Positions 37,010 to 48,239 of a stretch of DNA of 64,000 nt are shown one piece after another. This DNA is from Bactrocera neohumeralis (Eukaryota > Arthropoda > Insecta > Diptera > Tephritidae), in NCBI RefSeq assembly GCF_024586455.1, contig NC_065920.1:77740215-77804214 (forward strand). Direction: 5' to 3'. Both the position numbers and the translations under genes were made by a program. Under the pieces are notes generated by a model. The model was not told the DNA's origin. It saw only the letters and a list, made by a program, of their open reading frames with translations, and searched no databases. How positions within the stretch are numbered: position 1 is the stretch's first letter; each line of letters opens with the position of its first letter.

Positions 37010-37515
37010 TGATTCCGATTGTTCAGTTTGTATTGCACCTATATGTTTTAGTGACTCGATACGAATAATTTCTTCGAAGATTGCATCATTTTCTTAGGCA
37101 ATAATTCTGATCAGATTTAGTGCTGATATCTCCTCAAAAGAAAAAGTTTTCATACAAGCACTTGAATCCGATCGTTTAGCTTGTATGGCAGTCTTATGAT
37201 ATCATTATTCTATCTGTACAATTTATTCGAAAATTGCACCGTAGCCTTCGACAATGACCCCTATTCAATTTCTTGAAAATATCTTTTCAAATGACAAAAT
37301 TTTCCGTACCAGCCCCTTATTGGGGTTCAATTTGTATAGGGGGTAATGATATAATGAGCCGAGATCGGCGACTCCGACAAATGAACAGCTTATTGACAAG
37401 AAAGAAGGAAAAATCGGGTATGCAATGGATATCTCATAAGCTGAGGGACTAATTTGCATATACATACATAGTAGATGAACGGACGGACAGTATAACAGAC
37501 AGATGAAAAGTAAAG
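37010..37515 (-). mobile_element. DINE-1-like non-autonomous repeat, copy 3 (inverted)
   Basis: Read on the minus strand this interval contains the family order. A TCTGTTATACTGTCCGTCCG run near 37480-37503 comes first, then CCCTCAGCTTATGAGATAT, GAGCAGCTGTTCATTTGTCGG-like sequence and units with the CATACAAGC/TTGTATG anchors. It has lost its terminal hairpin and diverges in the middle. Confidence 0.6.
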
Positions 37516-37519
37516 GTGC

Positions 37520-38280
37520 CCCTCTTCTGCAGTGATATTGGCTTTCTCTGTTAATGAAACCTTACAAAGCAAATTCTCAACATAATATAATGTCTGTATA
37601 GTGACCTTTTGTTGAAGAAAGTATCAAAAATTAACAAAAAAGAGGTGCTTAAATTTGAATTTTACCCAAAATTTTGGTCGTTTTGGGCCTGTCAGACTAT
37701 ATTATAATATAGTGAAGAGCACATGAATTGTTCTCAATCTGAAACCTTTAACTATCTTCTATTAACTATTTAAACTCTACAGACACAGTTATCACAGTTG
37801 CCTTGAAAATATGCTCTATCTCTATTAATGACGTTACGTCTTTCATACTTTAAGAAGAAAAAATAAATATATTGCGCTTCATATCGTCACCTAAAATACA
37901 AAATAATGTAACATCAATTTTATAAGTTGACAGGCGAAGGAAAAACTATTTAATAGAAACCACTCATATTGAAACAAAATTTGAGTTTTGGTTATAAAAT
38001 GGTTATATATGGGTTATAGCTAACAGCGGATGCTGTAGTGAATCGTAAGCAATAAAAAACTCAGTTTCGACTTTTTGATGATACGTTGTTTTCCATTTCG
38101 GCGACGATATATACTTTCACCATCATAATTTTCAGCCACCCCTCCTCTCTTGCAGCAATAAATTGTAAAATGTTCAGCGAATAACTTGAGGTGAAATTTC
38201 CATTGCAGTTGACTTAGAGTAAATCAAACGCCTGACCCTGTTGCTGCTGCGAGGCACGTAAAAACACATGTTTACACTTA
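37520..38280. other. AT-rich 5' flank of the LRR gene
   Basis: No open frame or repeat of note. It lies between the inverted DINE-like copy and the putative promoter of the LRR gene. Confidence 0.4.
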
Positions 38281-38284
38281 TTTT

Positions 38285-38292
38285 TATATAAA
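38285..38292 (+). promoter_or_regulatory. Candidate TATA box of the LRR gene
   Basis: TATATAAA lies about 33 nt before a possible start base (A of GCAGAT at 38318) and about 270 nt before the start codon of the LRR gene at 38563. The start base is weak as an initiator, so the call rests on spacing and the canonical octamer. Confidence 0.35.
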
Positions 38293-38297
38293 CAGCT

Positions 38298-38457
38298 TTA
38301 TCAGCGATCGTGCGCGCAGATCTTATCAAGTGTTGTGACTAGATATCACTGGGAGCTGTAAGCAGCCAAGTAGCGCGTCCACAGATTTGTTTTATTTAGC
38401 ATAAATTCAGAAGTTGTCAGATAACCGTTATATTGCTTTGTTTGTCTCATTTATCGC
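38298..38457. promoter_or_regulatory. Cluster of GATA-type motifs upstream of the LRR gene
   Basis: Four GATA cores lie within 160 bp just upstream of the start codon: TTATCAG (38298-38304), CTTATCA (38322-38328), CAGATAAC (38418-38425) and TTATCGC (38451-38457). In flies GATA factors (serpent, pannier, GATAe) drive fat body, blood cell and midgut genes. A role here is inference from motif density only. Confidence 0.35.
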
Positions 38458-38562
38458 ACAGCAGCTAGCGCCGTGAATTTTGTGCACTCTGCTGCTAGTT
38501 TCAATCTGGCTGCGAACGAATTAGCATAAAGTAATCAAAGCGCACTTAAAAAGTCACAACAA

Positions 38563-41500
38563 ATGGCCTATAACAGCTGGCCTCGGGTACTGTTTGTATA
38601 CTTGCTGCTCCTGCTGCATTATCGGCAGTATGCTGCCACGCCCAATCGGCGCATCATCTACAAGTTCACCGATTGTAATGCCGAACAACTGCAGCATTTG
38701 CCCAAACTCGCGGCGGTCTACGAGTTGTCCGCTGTGACGTGCAACATCTCAACGCTACCAAATGCATACTTCACGCGCTTCACCTCACTCACCGCGCTGG
38801 AAGTGCGTGAGAGTGGCCTGGCGAAAATTGGCGCCTACGCGCTCAATGGACTGGAACAGCTGCAGTGGTTGGCGCTGCCCTGGAACTACATCACCGACGT
38901 CAAGCCATGGTCTCAGGCGCCACTAAAGGCGCTGCACACGCTCGATTTGGAGGGGAACGCTGTGAAAACGCTCAGCGCCGAAAGTTTCGTGAGCTATCCA
39001 AATCTACATTATTTAAGCCTGGCCCATAACATGCTCGAGCGCATCAGCGGTGACGCATTTACGCATTTGCCACATTTGAAGCATTTGAATTTGGCACACA
39101 ATCGTCTCGGCGTGATTGAGTCGCTATATTTTCGTGGCATGCAACATTTGGCCCATTTATCACTGCAACATAATGCGATTGAGCGCGTGGCTGCCGACAG
39201 CTTTGCAACGAATGCACATCTGCGTTCGCTGCGCTTAGATGTCAATAAGCTGCGGGATTTGGAATTGCTACGCAGCAATGCTCTTACACGTTTACTGCAT
39301 TTGAATGTGTCGCACAATCGCATCGAAGCCGTTGATGCCTTCGCGACTGGAGAGTGGGCGTTGATGGATTTGGATCTTAGTGCGAATCGGCTGGTGGAAG
39401 TGAAGGCGAATACGTTCGATGGCCTGGCCGCGCTAACGGTGAGTTGAATGAATCAAAAACGTGCAAGCTTGATTAAAGAAGGAAGGAAGAGCTAGAATTT
39501 TCCTTCCAATATATTTTATAGGATTGATATTACTTCGTAAACTTTTCTGAATTTCTAAACTAAAATCTCAGATTTGGGGGGTTGCTTGTCCCCCAAAAAC
39601 CTCTCGTGGCTGTGCAACTGACCACTTGTTCAGATTTGCATAATATAAAGATCTCTGCTAAAAGATATTATCCACACAATGACTTTCGGTCTGAAAACAA
39701 ATGAAAAACGGACAAAATCGCCTTTTTTGTTTTTTTTTTAATTACACAAAATTGTGATAATTTTTGAACTGCCATAATTCGCTTTTCGGTCAAGTCAAAG
39801 AACTGGTAAATTGTTGCATAGACACAAACCAGGCATAAAAAGCTTGATAGTAATCTCAGCACTTGTTTCCCTGTAACTAGCAAGCAAACCAGATAATATA
39901 TTTAGTTTCGAAAAAATGCGTTTAAAGAGAAAAGAGAAACGGAGCTAATGGGCATAACCTATCGAAATATTTGTACACACATATTGGTTAGTCGAAAAAG
40001 TCTTTCGAATTTTGTCGATAGATGTGGTTGCAGTTGTATATCTCCAATGTTACCAATCATATTGTGCCACCCCATATAGTGGTGGAAAGCTGAGAAAAAC
40101 TTAAATTCGGGGAAGTTGAACAAAAGTTACAGCTGTTTAAAAATGAGAGAAAATAATTTGTTTTGAAATTTTTGTGTAAAAAAGGAAAGAATACCTCGCA
40201 AGGTACCAATGAAATTTGTGAAGTTTACGGAGACTATACTCTATTCGTCTTCTTCGCTTCGTCTCCCATCAGGACAAGAGAAGCCTGTAATATTTAGATG
40301 TCGCAGTTTTTCGCCACGAAACCAGAAAAGTTTCACACCTCTAGAGGAGAAATTGCAAAAAGAGGTCGACCAAAATGGTACATATTTGGTTCATTAAAGT
40401 TTATTATAAATGTAAAAAAATAAGTTGAGGTTTGATTAGAAATACGAAAATACTTTTTCGACTACCCGGTATTTTTTTAACATTCCGCCCTGTGCCGCCT
40501 TAGATGGTTTATATAGAAATTAGCGACTTTTATCTGAAAGACCTATTCACTCTATTTTTGATAACAAATTAAACTAGAATTAAAGTTACCGTTATGAAAT
40601 ATAAGTATGTGATTTGAAATATCACAGTCATTTCATTGAAAGCTTTTCTCTTTCACTATTCCATTTCTTGTTTATACAGAGTTTCAAGCCAAGAGTTGTA
40701 CGCCTCAAAAAATGTATTTACATTGTATAATTACAAATTAATAGTAATCATTACTATAATTTTTATTCCTTAATGGGTTAAGTATTCTTTTGTTTGCGGA
40801 AATAATTGCCGTTAAGCGAGCTGAATTTAAATATTCATTCAATGTGCAATAAAGCGAGTATTTTCTTTGTTTAAAAGCAAGTATGTGAATGTATTAGTAT
40901 GTGTTAGCTTCTGTGTGCCCACTTTGAAAATCGGTGGGAACAGGCCACCATACAAACTCACACGCACTGTCACTATTGTTTCGCCATGTATGCACACACA
41001 TAAGCCGTTTCCCCACCTGAGTGACAGTCGTTCAAGTATTTAGACATTTTACTGTTTTACAGGGTGCTTCTGTGGCAATTAAGCAGAGTAGCTGAGTTAA
41101 TTATTCAGATTTGTTTTTAATAGATTTTGATAATTTTTGTTACTTAAAACACATAAAGACAAACAGAATGGAACCGAGTTGGATTTTCTTTGACTCCTTT
41201 TTGATGACCATCTTCTTTGCTACAACAGACTACAAGATCATACTGTCGTAATTGTAGGACTTCTTACTAGACTCTGTATAAAAATGGACCGGCATTCTTA
41301 GCTGTCCAAGTGAGATCCTTGTTAGAATCGACCTTTTCACCTGACATAACCTAATGAAAGGCGCCTTCAAATAGACTCTAGCCCAAACAAGCATGCCGAC
41401 GCGTCCGCTGCGAAGACCTTTAGTGCCTTCAGCGATTGTGTTTTTTTCGGTTTCGGCTCATTTTAGGGGTGCCAATTGGACAATTGCGATATCAAATATA

Positions 41501-42605
41501 TAGCATCCATTTTGAGAACTTTACTCGGAGTTTTTTTGGCTAAAAATGCTTATCTTTTGATGCGAGTCTTCCATTGACACGCTTCATACCCCTCTACCTT
41601 TGGCCGAAGATGTGTTGAGTCGAGCCAAAAGATATGTTGACATCCTCTGAAGTTATCATCATTGACGTGGGGGATGGAATACTCGCATCAGGCAAGTTTT
41701 TGATGACATGTAAAGATTAAACTACGGAAATGGTTATACCAATTTAGGGAAAATTTTGTATCGATTCGATTTGATCGCGCAAATTAAATGGATTAGTCCG
41801 TGTCAATTTTGATCACATGATATACACACCCTTTATATGCTTAACCAATTTATGTACACATTATTGCGCATTATGACGTGCCGATTATAAATCTAGCAGC
41901 ATACATACAAACACACATATGTAAACTCAACCATTTGTTTACAAGTGTATTTGTAACTACAAATTTGTTAGTGTGTTGCATATATTTTATTCACGTGTGT
42001 CTGCTATATCTACCAGCAAACATATTTACTTTGAGGCTTCGTTGTGTGTGTGTGTCAAGCAATTAATCGCCTTTATTTATATGTCAACGCACAACTATAA
42101 TAAAGTACATATTTGCATGGTTGAGTCAATAAGCTTTTGTTGCTGTTGTTGCTGTTGAGGTTGTGTGGTGCTAAAGCTGCTGGTTATGTTATTCATACAT
42201 GCGTTGTTGTTATTGCTGTTTTTTATGGAATTTTATTGCGAATGTTTATTGGATTTCATTTAATTTCATATCAATTATTTACCGATTTGCCAGCAAGCAT
42301 GCTTATTTGATTATTCTATAATTTGTTATGCAACAGGAATTGTGGACGGCGACCAGCTTAATGATTGTGTGAGGATTCGTTGATAAGTGTACATGTTTTA
42401 TGTTTTTTTTTCTTTTTATTTAATGAGAAGATGATATTTAAAATGACGTGCAACAAAAGATCCTCATAGCCAAGAACTAGACATACATATGTATGTATGT
42501 AATGTAGTCAACAGGTCGAAATAACTGTTTTTAAAATCGTCGGAGACCCTACAAAGTATATATATAAATGATCAGTATGTCGAGCTGAGTCGATTTAGCC
42601 ATGTC

Positions 42606-42637
<32 letters not shown>

Positions 42638-45600
42638 TATATACGAACTAGTCCCTCAGTTTTTAAGATATCGTTTTGAAATTTTGCAAACGTCATTTTC
42701 TCTTCAAGAAGCTGCTCATTTGTCGGAACGGCCGATATCGGACCACTATAACATATAAGTAGCTGCCATACAAACTGAACGATCGGAATCAAATGCTTGT
42801 ATGGAAAACTTTCACATTTCACAAATTATATTCACGAAATTTGGTATATGTTATTTTCTAAGGAAACAATGTATTCTCCGAAGAAATTGTTCAGATCGGT
42901 TAACTATAGCATATAGCTTCCATACAAACTGAACACATATGTAGTTACTAACAGAAATGCACCAGTGAAGGGTATTTAGCTTCGGTGCAACCGAAGTTAA
43001 CGTTTTTTCTTGTTTTTTTTTTATTATTATCTCAAATTATCCGATTTTCAATTACTCATTCGAGCACTTCGACTGCTAACTGCCGAATGACATGCGTGCT
43101 ATTTTGCGCCAAGGTCTGAATAGAAGCGGAATTGTTCGCATAGACTTTAGAATTTACATATGTACATAATAAAATTATCTGCTCACCGAAGTGTTCTTTC
43201 AATTAATCTACTAATTTACGCGATGTGTGGGAAGCGGCCCTGTCTTGTTGAAACCAAATGTCGCCGAGATCACGAGCTTCAGGCATCAAATGGTCGCCAT
43301 TGACGATTACGTTTTCACCGGCATAACTTTTGAACCGATATTGATATGATTGCCCTCAACACCCGCGCCGTTAGTTCTGCTTTCTCCAGGCTAGATAAAG
43401 GAGCAAAAAAATGGATCTAGCAGGGAACGAGGGCAAGACAACATATGTATCTCCTGTCATCAAAAAAACAGTCGTATACCCGCGACTAGGCTCCCACGTC
43501 ACTGTTGACAGTCATAAATTATAGATAATTTCGTCTATCTTGAAACCAGCATTAACAACAACAAGGAAGTCAGGAACAACAACCAAACCCTTATAGGTCA
43601 CTTACTATTGCCGTCTATATGGTGCAGAGGCATGGACGATGACAATGTCGACGTTGCGAGTTTTCGAGAGAAAAGTTCTGCGTATGATTTACGGTCCTTT
43701 GCGCATTGGCTACGGCGAATATCGCATTCGATACTGTATAAGATATACGACGACATTGACACAGTTCAGCGAATTTAAAAACAGCGGCTACGAATGGACG
43801 AAAACACTCCAGCTCTGAAAGTATTCGACGCAGTACCCGCCGGGGGAAGCAGAGGAAGAGGAAGACCTCCACTCCGTTGGAAGGACCAAGTGGAGAAGGA
43901 CCTGGCTTAGTTTGGAAAAGAAGAACTGACAGGCGCGCTGTTGTTGCTCGGCTATAATCGCGTAAGCCGTGTTTGCGACAGTAATAAATAATAATAAATG
44001 GACCGATGATTCCATAGGCTTACGAATAACACCACCCCGTTGTTTTTTTGAGATGAAATGGCAGCTCTTGAATATCTTCAGGTTGCTCTTCATCCCAAGT
44101 CGTTCCATACCTGAATCTGAGTTGCTGCGAACGGCGCCGAATTGACTCTCCACTGTCTTCGTGTACACTCTCAGCTGCGGGTGCTATATTTTCAGCATTG
44201 TGTGCTGGACCGTAGTCTATTCGATCGAATATTATCAAATAATGAATGCTGGGTCTCAAGTTAGATGATGGTGTTGCGCACAGTAAGCCGATTATCTTCA
44301 CCATAATTTTAGCAAAGCGTGAAAAATATTTTTTACAAAACGTGAATTTTCGTAATAAAGTTGAACGATTTGTAAACTTTGTGTAGGCATGACTCTTACC
44401 ATGATGAAATGCCAAACAGTACTGAACAAAAATAATATCATAGGTTGACCAGACTAACGCGTGATATGTAAAAAAAAGCCATTGAAAAGGGTACTTCTAC
44501 TTGGATCTCACTTTATTTTTATGTCACCCGAAATTAGAGATTTCAGCGAAGGAAAAAGCTGCCGACTTTTATAGAAAAACACATAGCTTGAGATAATTTG
44601 ATTTCAGTGAAAAGAAAAAAAAAAAAAAGCATATACATATTTTGAGTTAAGGATTTTCGTTTAAATTCTACAATTTGGCCAAAATAAGGTGATAAATTCT
44701 TTTTATGGGTTTTTACCATATAGGTAAGTTTGCACCAAAAAAACGTATCTTCATATTGACCAAAAACTGAGTTTTTTGAATTTTTAACATACATTTTGAG
44801 GTTATATGAGAAAAATGCTTATAACAAAATTGTAGATACTTTCAATACCTACAACTTTGCCATGTAATTTATTTCCTTTATAAATCGTAATAAACCGTTT
44901 TAAGCTCTTAGAAATTCAACTACATCTCTCCCCTTTCTCTTCATGACCTCAAAGCGCCCCAGATTATTTTTTTTTTGCTTCTTTTCTAATAAAATTCTTT
45001 CTACTATGATATTTGTTTGCTTTCAAAAATTATCTAATTTATCTATCCAATTAAATACAGAGTACTTCAAAATTAACTCAATATTTACATATATTTGCCG
45101 CCTTTTTAATTAATCCTCGAAGCTTTCAATATTTTTGAAATTTTCTTCAATAATGAAAACACGTTGCTCTATCGTGTAACTCTCCATTTTTACTAAGCTT
45201 AAATTGTCAGCTGTCGATTTGTTTTTTTTTTTGTTTTTTGAGGGTTGTCAACACTTTACTACATAAATGGCGGCAAATTTAAATCTGACAGACACCTTGC
45301 AATTATTTTCGATCTTGCATTCACTTTGGCGCACCCTGTATTTAATTCCAAGTTTGCTTAATTTTATGACATCCTTTTATAAAATTGACTGGACGACACT
45401 TAACTTAAATAAAAAAGTCCAGTTAAGACTTATTGGAATTAATAAACTTAATCCATCAACGTGGAATCCATTACAATGTCTTTAGTAAAATACAAAAATG
45501 CCAAAAAAAAACGCTAGCACTCCCGTTTCAAGCTTACAACTCATCCTTCGGGAAATTTCCTTCAAAGCCGCACTAACAAAGTGCTCCTTAAGAACTCAAC

Positions 45601-46921
45601 TCAAACTCCGACTGTCGAAAGCATGCACACTTGCATTCGTGCATTGCGGCGCGTGTCAACAGCAGACATGTTTCTGATGCGCGCTACGGCATTAAGCTGT
45701 CATCCATTTCCTGTTGATCTCTACGACTGCATTTAATTGCACGGCACAAAAACAAACACTCCAAGTAAATCTTCTTGCACTTGAGCTGTCCTCCTGTCAG
45801 CGCTGCAAGTTAAAACACTCATTTCCAAAAAACTTACCGCGCTTTGGCCACTCATACTCTCTACTCTATGTTTTTTTCTTCCGCAGCATCTCAACCTCAG
45901 CGCCAACGCCTTGCATATGCTTGCCGCGTCCTGTCTGGACAAGCTCATCAATCTGGAGACGATCGACCTGTCCGCCAACAATTTGACGCAACTACCCATG
46001 GGACTCTTCGATGCGCCCACCCAACTGCAGCGCGTCAATTTGTCACGTAATGCCCTGCCGACCATCCATGCCGAACTCTTCGCGCAGCTGCCCTATCTGC
46101 GTGCGTTGGACATGTCAGGGAATCAATTGTCATCCGGCGCATTCATCGCTCATCTCTCGCCGCTGTTGCCGCACTCGGCACTTACGCTGGATTTAAGTGA
46201 GAATCACTTAACGCAACTTGATGGCGACGTCATGACGGCGTTGCAAGTCTGTGGTGCGAGCGTTGATTTGTCCGCCAACCGCTGGCATTGCCAGTGGCTC
46301 ATTGTTGAGCTGGTGCGCGCTCCAGCGCACGTACACTTCGGACGCAACTATTCGTTGGCGTCGTCGTGGAGTGCAGCGCTGCTCAACGTGAGTGGCATTG
46401 ATTGCTATGATGCGGAGCGTCATCGCAGTCTTGTGGTGCTGGACGCCGGGCGTTTGTGGGAGCGCCGCCATGTCGGGGGTGATGTTGATTGCACGGTAGG
46501 TGCCATAAAAATGCTAATTGGCCTCGCGCGTTGATGTGATTTGCATACACACAACACAAACACACACAAAAAGAGTTTTGATTTGTGCTTCATTGCAGAC
46601 GTTCGTTGATCCTGTTATGCCAACACCACCGCCGCTGGTTTGGCCGCGTGTGCGCGTGGACCGCTTCGACTCACGCTCCATTATCATTTGGATGTTGATT
46701 GCCATTGGCTTAGCGTTCACCGGGCTGCGTATAGCGCGTCAGTTGATCGACAGACGAGAGCAAGCCAAGCGTGTGAAGAAATTACTCGAGATGGTAATCG
46801 ATTACATATGAAGTACTTATTCTTACCGTTAACGAAATTTATTTACATATTTTTGCAGAAGACACAGGAGCTGACGCGACTCACGGCGAAAAATGTGGAA
46901 AGATTCAATGAGCGAACTTAA
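38563..46921 (+). CDS. Leucine-rich-repeat single-pass membrane protein (4 exons, 580 aa)
   Basis: Coding exons are 38563-39438, 45887-46495, 46599-46793 and 46859-46921, with GT-AG introns, all in phase 0. The start ATG has a good fly context (CACAACAAATGG) and is followed by a signal peptide (VLFVYLLLLLHY, cleavage around residue 25). About a dozen LxxLxLxxNxL repeats span roughly residues 50-420 (for example LTHLNLSANALHML, formed exactly across the exon 1-2 junction). A C-terminal cysteine cap follows (NRWHCQWL... Cys427, ...GIDCYD Cys465, DVDC Cys494). Then come a Pro-rich stalk (about 500-511), a transmembrane helix (about 522-538, IIIWMLIAIGLAFTG) and a basic tail of about 40 residues ending at TAA. 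N-glycosylation sites include NIS at 61. The architecture says cell-surface recognition or adhesion; the ligand is unknown. It resembles many insect LRR proteins and I cannot assign an orthologue. Confidence 0.88.
39984..40469 (+). mobile_element. Internally deleted mariner derivative (486 bp)
   Basis: It is bounded by TTGGTTAGTCGAAAAAGTCT and ACTTTTTCGACTACCCGG with TA on both sides. The first part matches the 745 element (AAATTCGGGGAAGTTGAACA, then ACCAATGAAATTTGTGAAG). It then jumps, after about 40250, to sequence from the far 3' end (GACCAAAATGGTACATATTT onward). The transposase core is gone, making a MITE-like non-autonomous copy. Confidence 0.85.
41290..41370 (+). mobile_element. LINE 3' tail fragment
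   Basis: The segment CTGTCCAAGTGAGATCC... then ...ATCGACCTTTTCACCTGACATAACC matches, in inverted orientation, the 3' untranslated part of the LINE fragment at 63280-64000. The CCTAACC-like ending is typical of R1/jockey-type 3' ends in flies. No coding sequence is attached. Confidence 0.4.
42601..42638 (+). repeat. GTCT/GTCC microsatellite inside the DINE-1-like copy
   Basis: A run of CTGTCTGTCCGTCCGTCTGT and further CTGT units. A tetranucleotide array at this position within the element is also characteristic of DINE-1-type repeats. Confidence 0.75.
42980..42996 (+). other. Terminal hairpin of the DINE-1-like repeat
   Basis: CTTCGGT-GCA-ACCGAAG gives a perfect 7-bp stem with a 3-base loop, followed by TTAACG and a T-rich run. 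A short palindrome just before the 3' end is expected for Helitron/Helentron-type elements. The copy at 16963 keeps only the left arm. Confidence 0.7.
43045..44290 (-). mobile_element. Mariner-like element (KIQLVEELKPND lineage), interrupted by an RTE
   Basis: Minus strand, right to left. ...ESIRRRSQQLRFRYGTTWDE (helix-turn-helix end) lies at about 44090-44155. PEDIQELPFHLKKTTGWC follows at about 44030-44085, and ...GIIGPF near 44000 where coding stops. Beyond the RTE insert the same protein resumes as KSYAGENVIVNGDHL... near 43310-43340, then GDIWFQQDRAASHTSR (second catalytic Asp region) near 43225-43270. A tail (SKVYANNSASIQTL...) after an internal deletion ends near 43050. Same lineage as the relics at 32985 and 54110. 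Confidence 0.75.
43341..43998 (+). mobile_element. RTE-type LINE fragment inserted in the mariner-like element
   Basis: The 5' end is truncated near 43341 and the 3' end is a microsatellite-like tail, AATAAATAATAATAAA, at about 43983-43998. Coding pieces include YGAEAWTMTMSTLRVFERKV (with one stop or frame change) at 43617-43680, LRMIYGPLRIGYGEYRIRY, and a GRGRPPLRWKDQVEKDL region near 43855-43905. This is the usual C terminus of RTE/BovB-like elements. Target duplication was not resolved. Confidence 0.8.
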
Positions 46922-46989
46922 GAACTATACTAGTCTCTCGGAAGGACGAAGGAATACTAGCGAGATGGTTAAACTAAGTGTATTACATA

Positions 46990-47013
46990 AATAAAATAGC
47001 TTTAAGTAATAAA
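46990..47013 (+). terminator. Polyadenylation signals of the LRR gene
   Basis: AATAAA occurs at 46990-46995 and again at 47008-47013, 69 and 87 nt after the stop codon. That is a normal distance for a short fly 3' untranslated region. Confidence 0.6.
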
Positions 47014-47194
47014 CATCCGGAAACTTTTTCAAAAGCAATGCGGTTGGGAATAAAGTAATTTCTTCGACTTCTAAAATGGGAGCATCAGTGATATAAAAAT
47101 AAATATTCTAAAGAAAGCCAAAGTTTTTAAAAATATTATCAAGAATTTGACAAGCTGCATCATAAATGAAACCAACTGTCAAAGTAGCATACAA

Positions 47195-47890
47195 GGTGAC
47201 TGTACTTCGGACCGTGCGCGCATCGACTGGATTCGGGAGAGACCGGTCTTAACTAACGAACGAGCGGCTGGTCAGTTGTCCCCGAGCACCTGAGGAGTCA
47301 GGACAAACATTTTCCCGCGACGGTTTCTGCAAGTGGTGCCAGCCGAAAATGCAGCATTAGTTAGAGAAGAGGTACGCGATTAAATTCTGTGTGAAACATG
47401 GTAAATCTGCGACAGAGATGTTTGATACGATCAAGCAGGCTTACCCAGATGTTGCTTTAGCAAGAAAAGATGTGTTTCGGTGGCACCAGGCCTTTTCGGG
47501 GACTTGGAACAGGTCGCTGATGAATGAGAAAATCCAAAGTGACAAGGATGCTCACTGTCTTTTTTGGCAATTTCCACCATTTTTGTTTCTCCTAGACAAA
47601 CCGTCAACGCCAAGTTTTACGTGGAAGTCCTCAAGAGACCCAAACGAAGGGTCAATTAGATCTGACAAGACATCGCAGTCGATTGGAAGTTGCACCACGA
47701 CACTTTTTTGTTTCCTTGCCTGAAAAGGCCGATGAAAAGCAAGCAATTTGAGACGACAGAGGGGATTCAAAGCACCTTCCGTGACGCCTACCATGCTTGG
47801 AAATCGCGCTGGCAGCGCTGCATCGACGTAAAAGGAGCCTATTTTGAAAGTTTTTAAAGAATTGTAACGATTGGTTTAATAATTTTTTTT
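47195..47890 (+). mobile_element. Mariner relic with internal deletion
   Basis: The N terminus reads EEVRD-like then IKFCVKHGKSATEMFDTIKQ (about 47378-47440), the first DNA-binding helix region of a mariner transposase. It continues ...DVFRWHQAFSGTWN. The frame then jumps to a C-terminal part (...TVNAKFYVEVLKRPKRRVN near 47600-47655; ...DIAVDWKLHHDTFLFPCLKR...; ...WKSRWQRCIDVKGAYFESF ending at about 47857). The middle, including the first and third Asp motifs, is lost. Located between two genes, 270 bp past the LRR gene. Confidence 0.75.
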
Positions 47891-48239
47891 TTTTAATCGA
47901 CTCAGTCCTACTTGTATTACTTTCCGCACAAACTCTGTATTTTTCCAAAAACGAACTCCAAAAAGATGGATGGACAAAATCGTCATAATCTATATTTATA
48001 TCATTATTGATCCAGGCATCATAATGCAAACAAATATATATCTGACAGAAAGTTCCGAAATTTTGGGAAAGCCTTAATATTTTCAGCAGAGCAAAGAATG
48101 ATGTGACAAAAGACAAGCTGATGCCACAAAAATCTTCCAAAACAGCAATAAACAAAGCAGAAGGATTTTCACAATATAATATTCAGGTCTAGTTCAAAGA
48201 AGTTTTCAAATGTCACAAGAAGCAAGTCATTAAGCTTTG

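Larger units (their letters stand above)
42515..43010 (+). mobile_element. DINE-1-like non-autonomous repeat, copy 4 (best preserved)
   Basis: The order is: a GTCGGAGACCCTACAAAGTA start, ATTTAGCCATGTCCGTCTGT with a GTCTGTCC/GTCTGTCT run, CCCTCAGTTTTTAAGATAT, GCTGCTCATTTGTCGG, then units with GCTGCCATACAAACTG (42762) and GCTTCCATACAAACTG (42916), 154 bp apart. It closes with a perfect hairpin and GTTAACG plus T-rich tail. The phrase ATTTAGCCATGTCCGTC is also a hallmark of Drosophila INE-1/DINE-1 elements, which are Helentron-related. Confidence 0.75.
39439..45886 (+). other. First intron of the LRR gene, 6.4 kb, transposon-filled
   Basis: The donor is ACG|GTGAGT and the acceptor CTTCCGCAG|CATCTC. 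The intron splits the LRR array between a Thr and the His-Leu-Asn-Leu of the next repeat. It contains a mariner deletion derivative, a LINE 3' tail, a DINE-1-like copy and a mariner-like element carrying an RTE insertion. The rest (40475-41280, 41370-42510, 44300-45880) is AT-rich with no gene. A 72-codon frame at 45267 has no recognised domain. Confidence 0.8.

Noticed and set aside
39009..39323. 104-codon minus frame
   Set aside because: Antisense shadow of the LRR exon, where repeats keep several frames open.
41057..45340. Possible large element with ends ACAGGGTGC ... GCACCCTGT
   Set aside because: The inverted match is only about 9-10 bp over more than 4 kb and the interval contains several independent elements; chance is likely.
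45267..45485. 72-codon ATG-initiated frame inside the LRR first intron
   Set aside because: No domain, Leu/Asn/Thr-rich in AT-rich DNA, no splice context.
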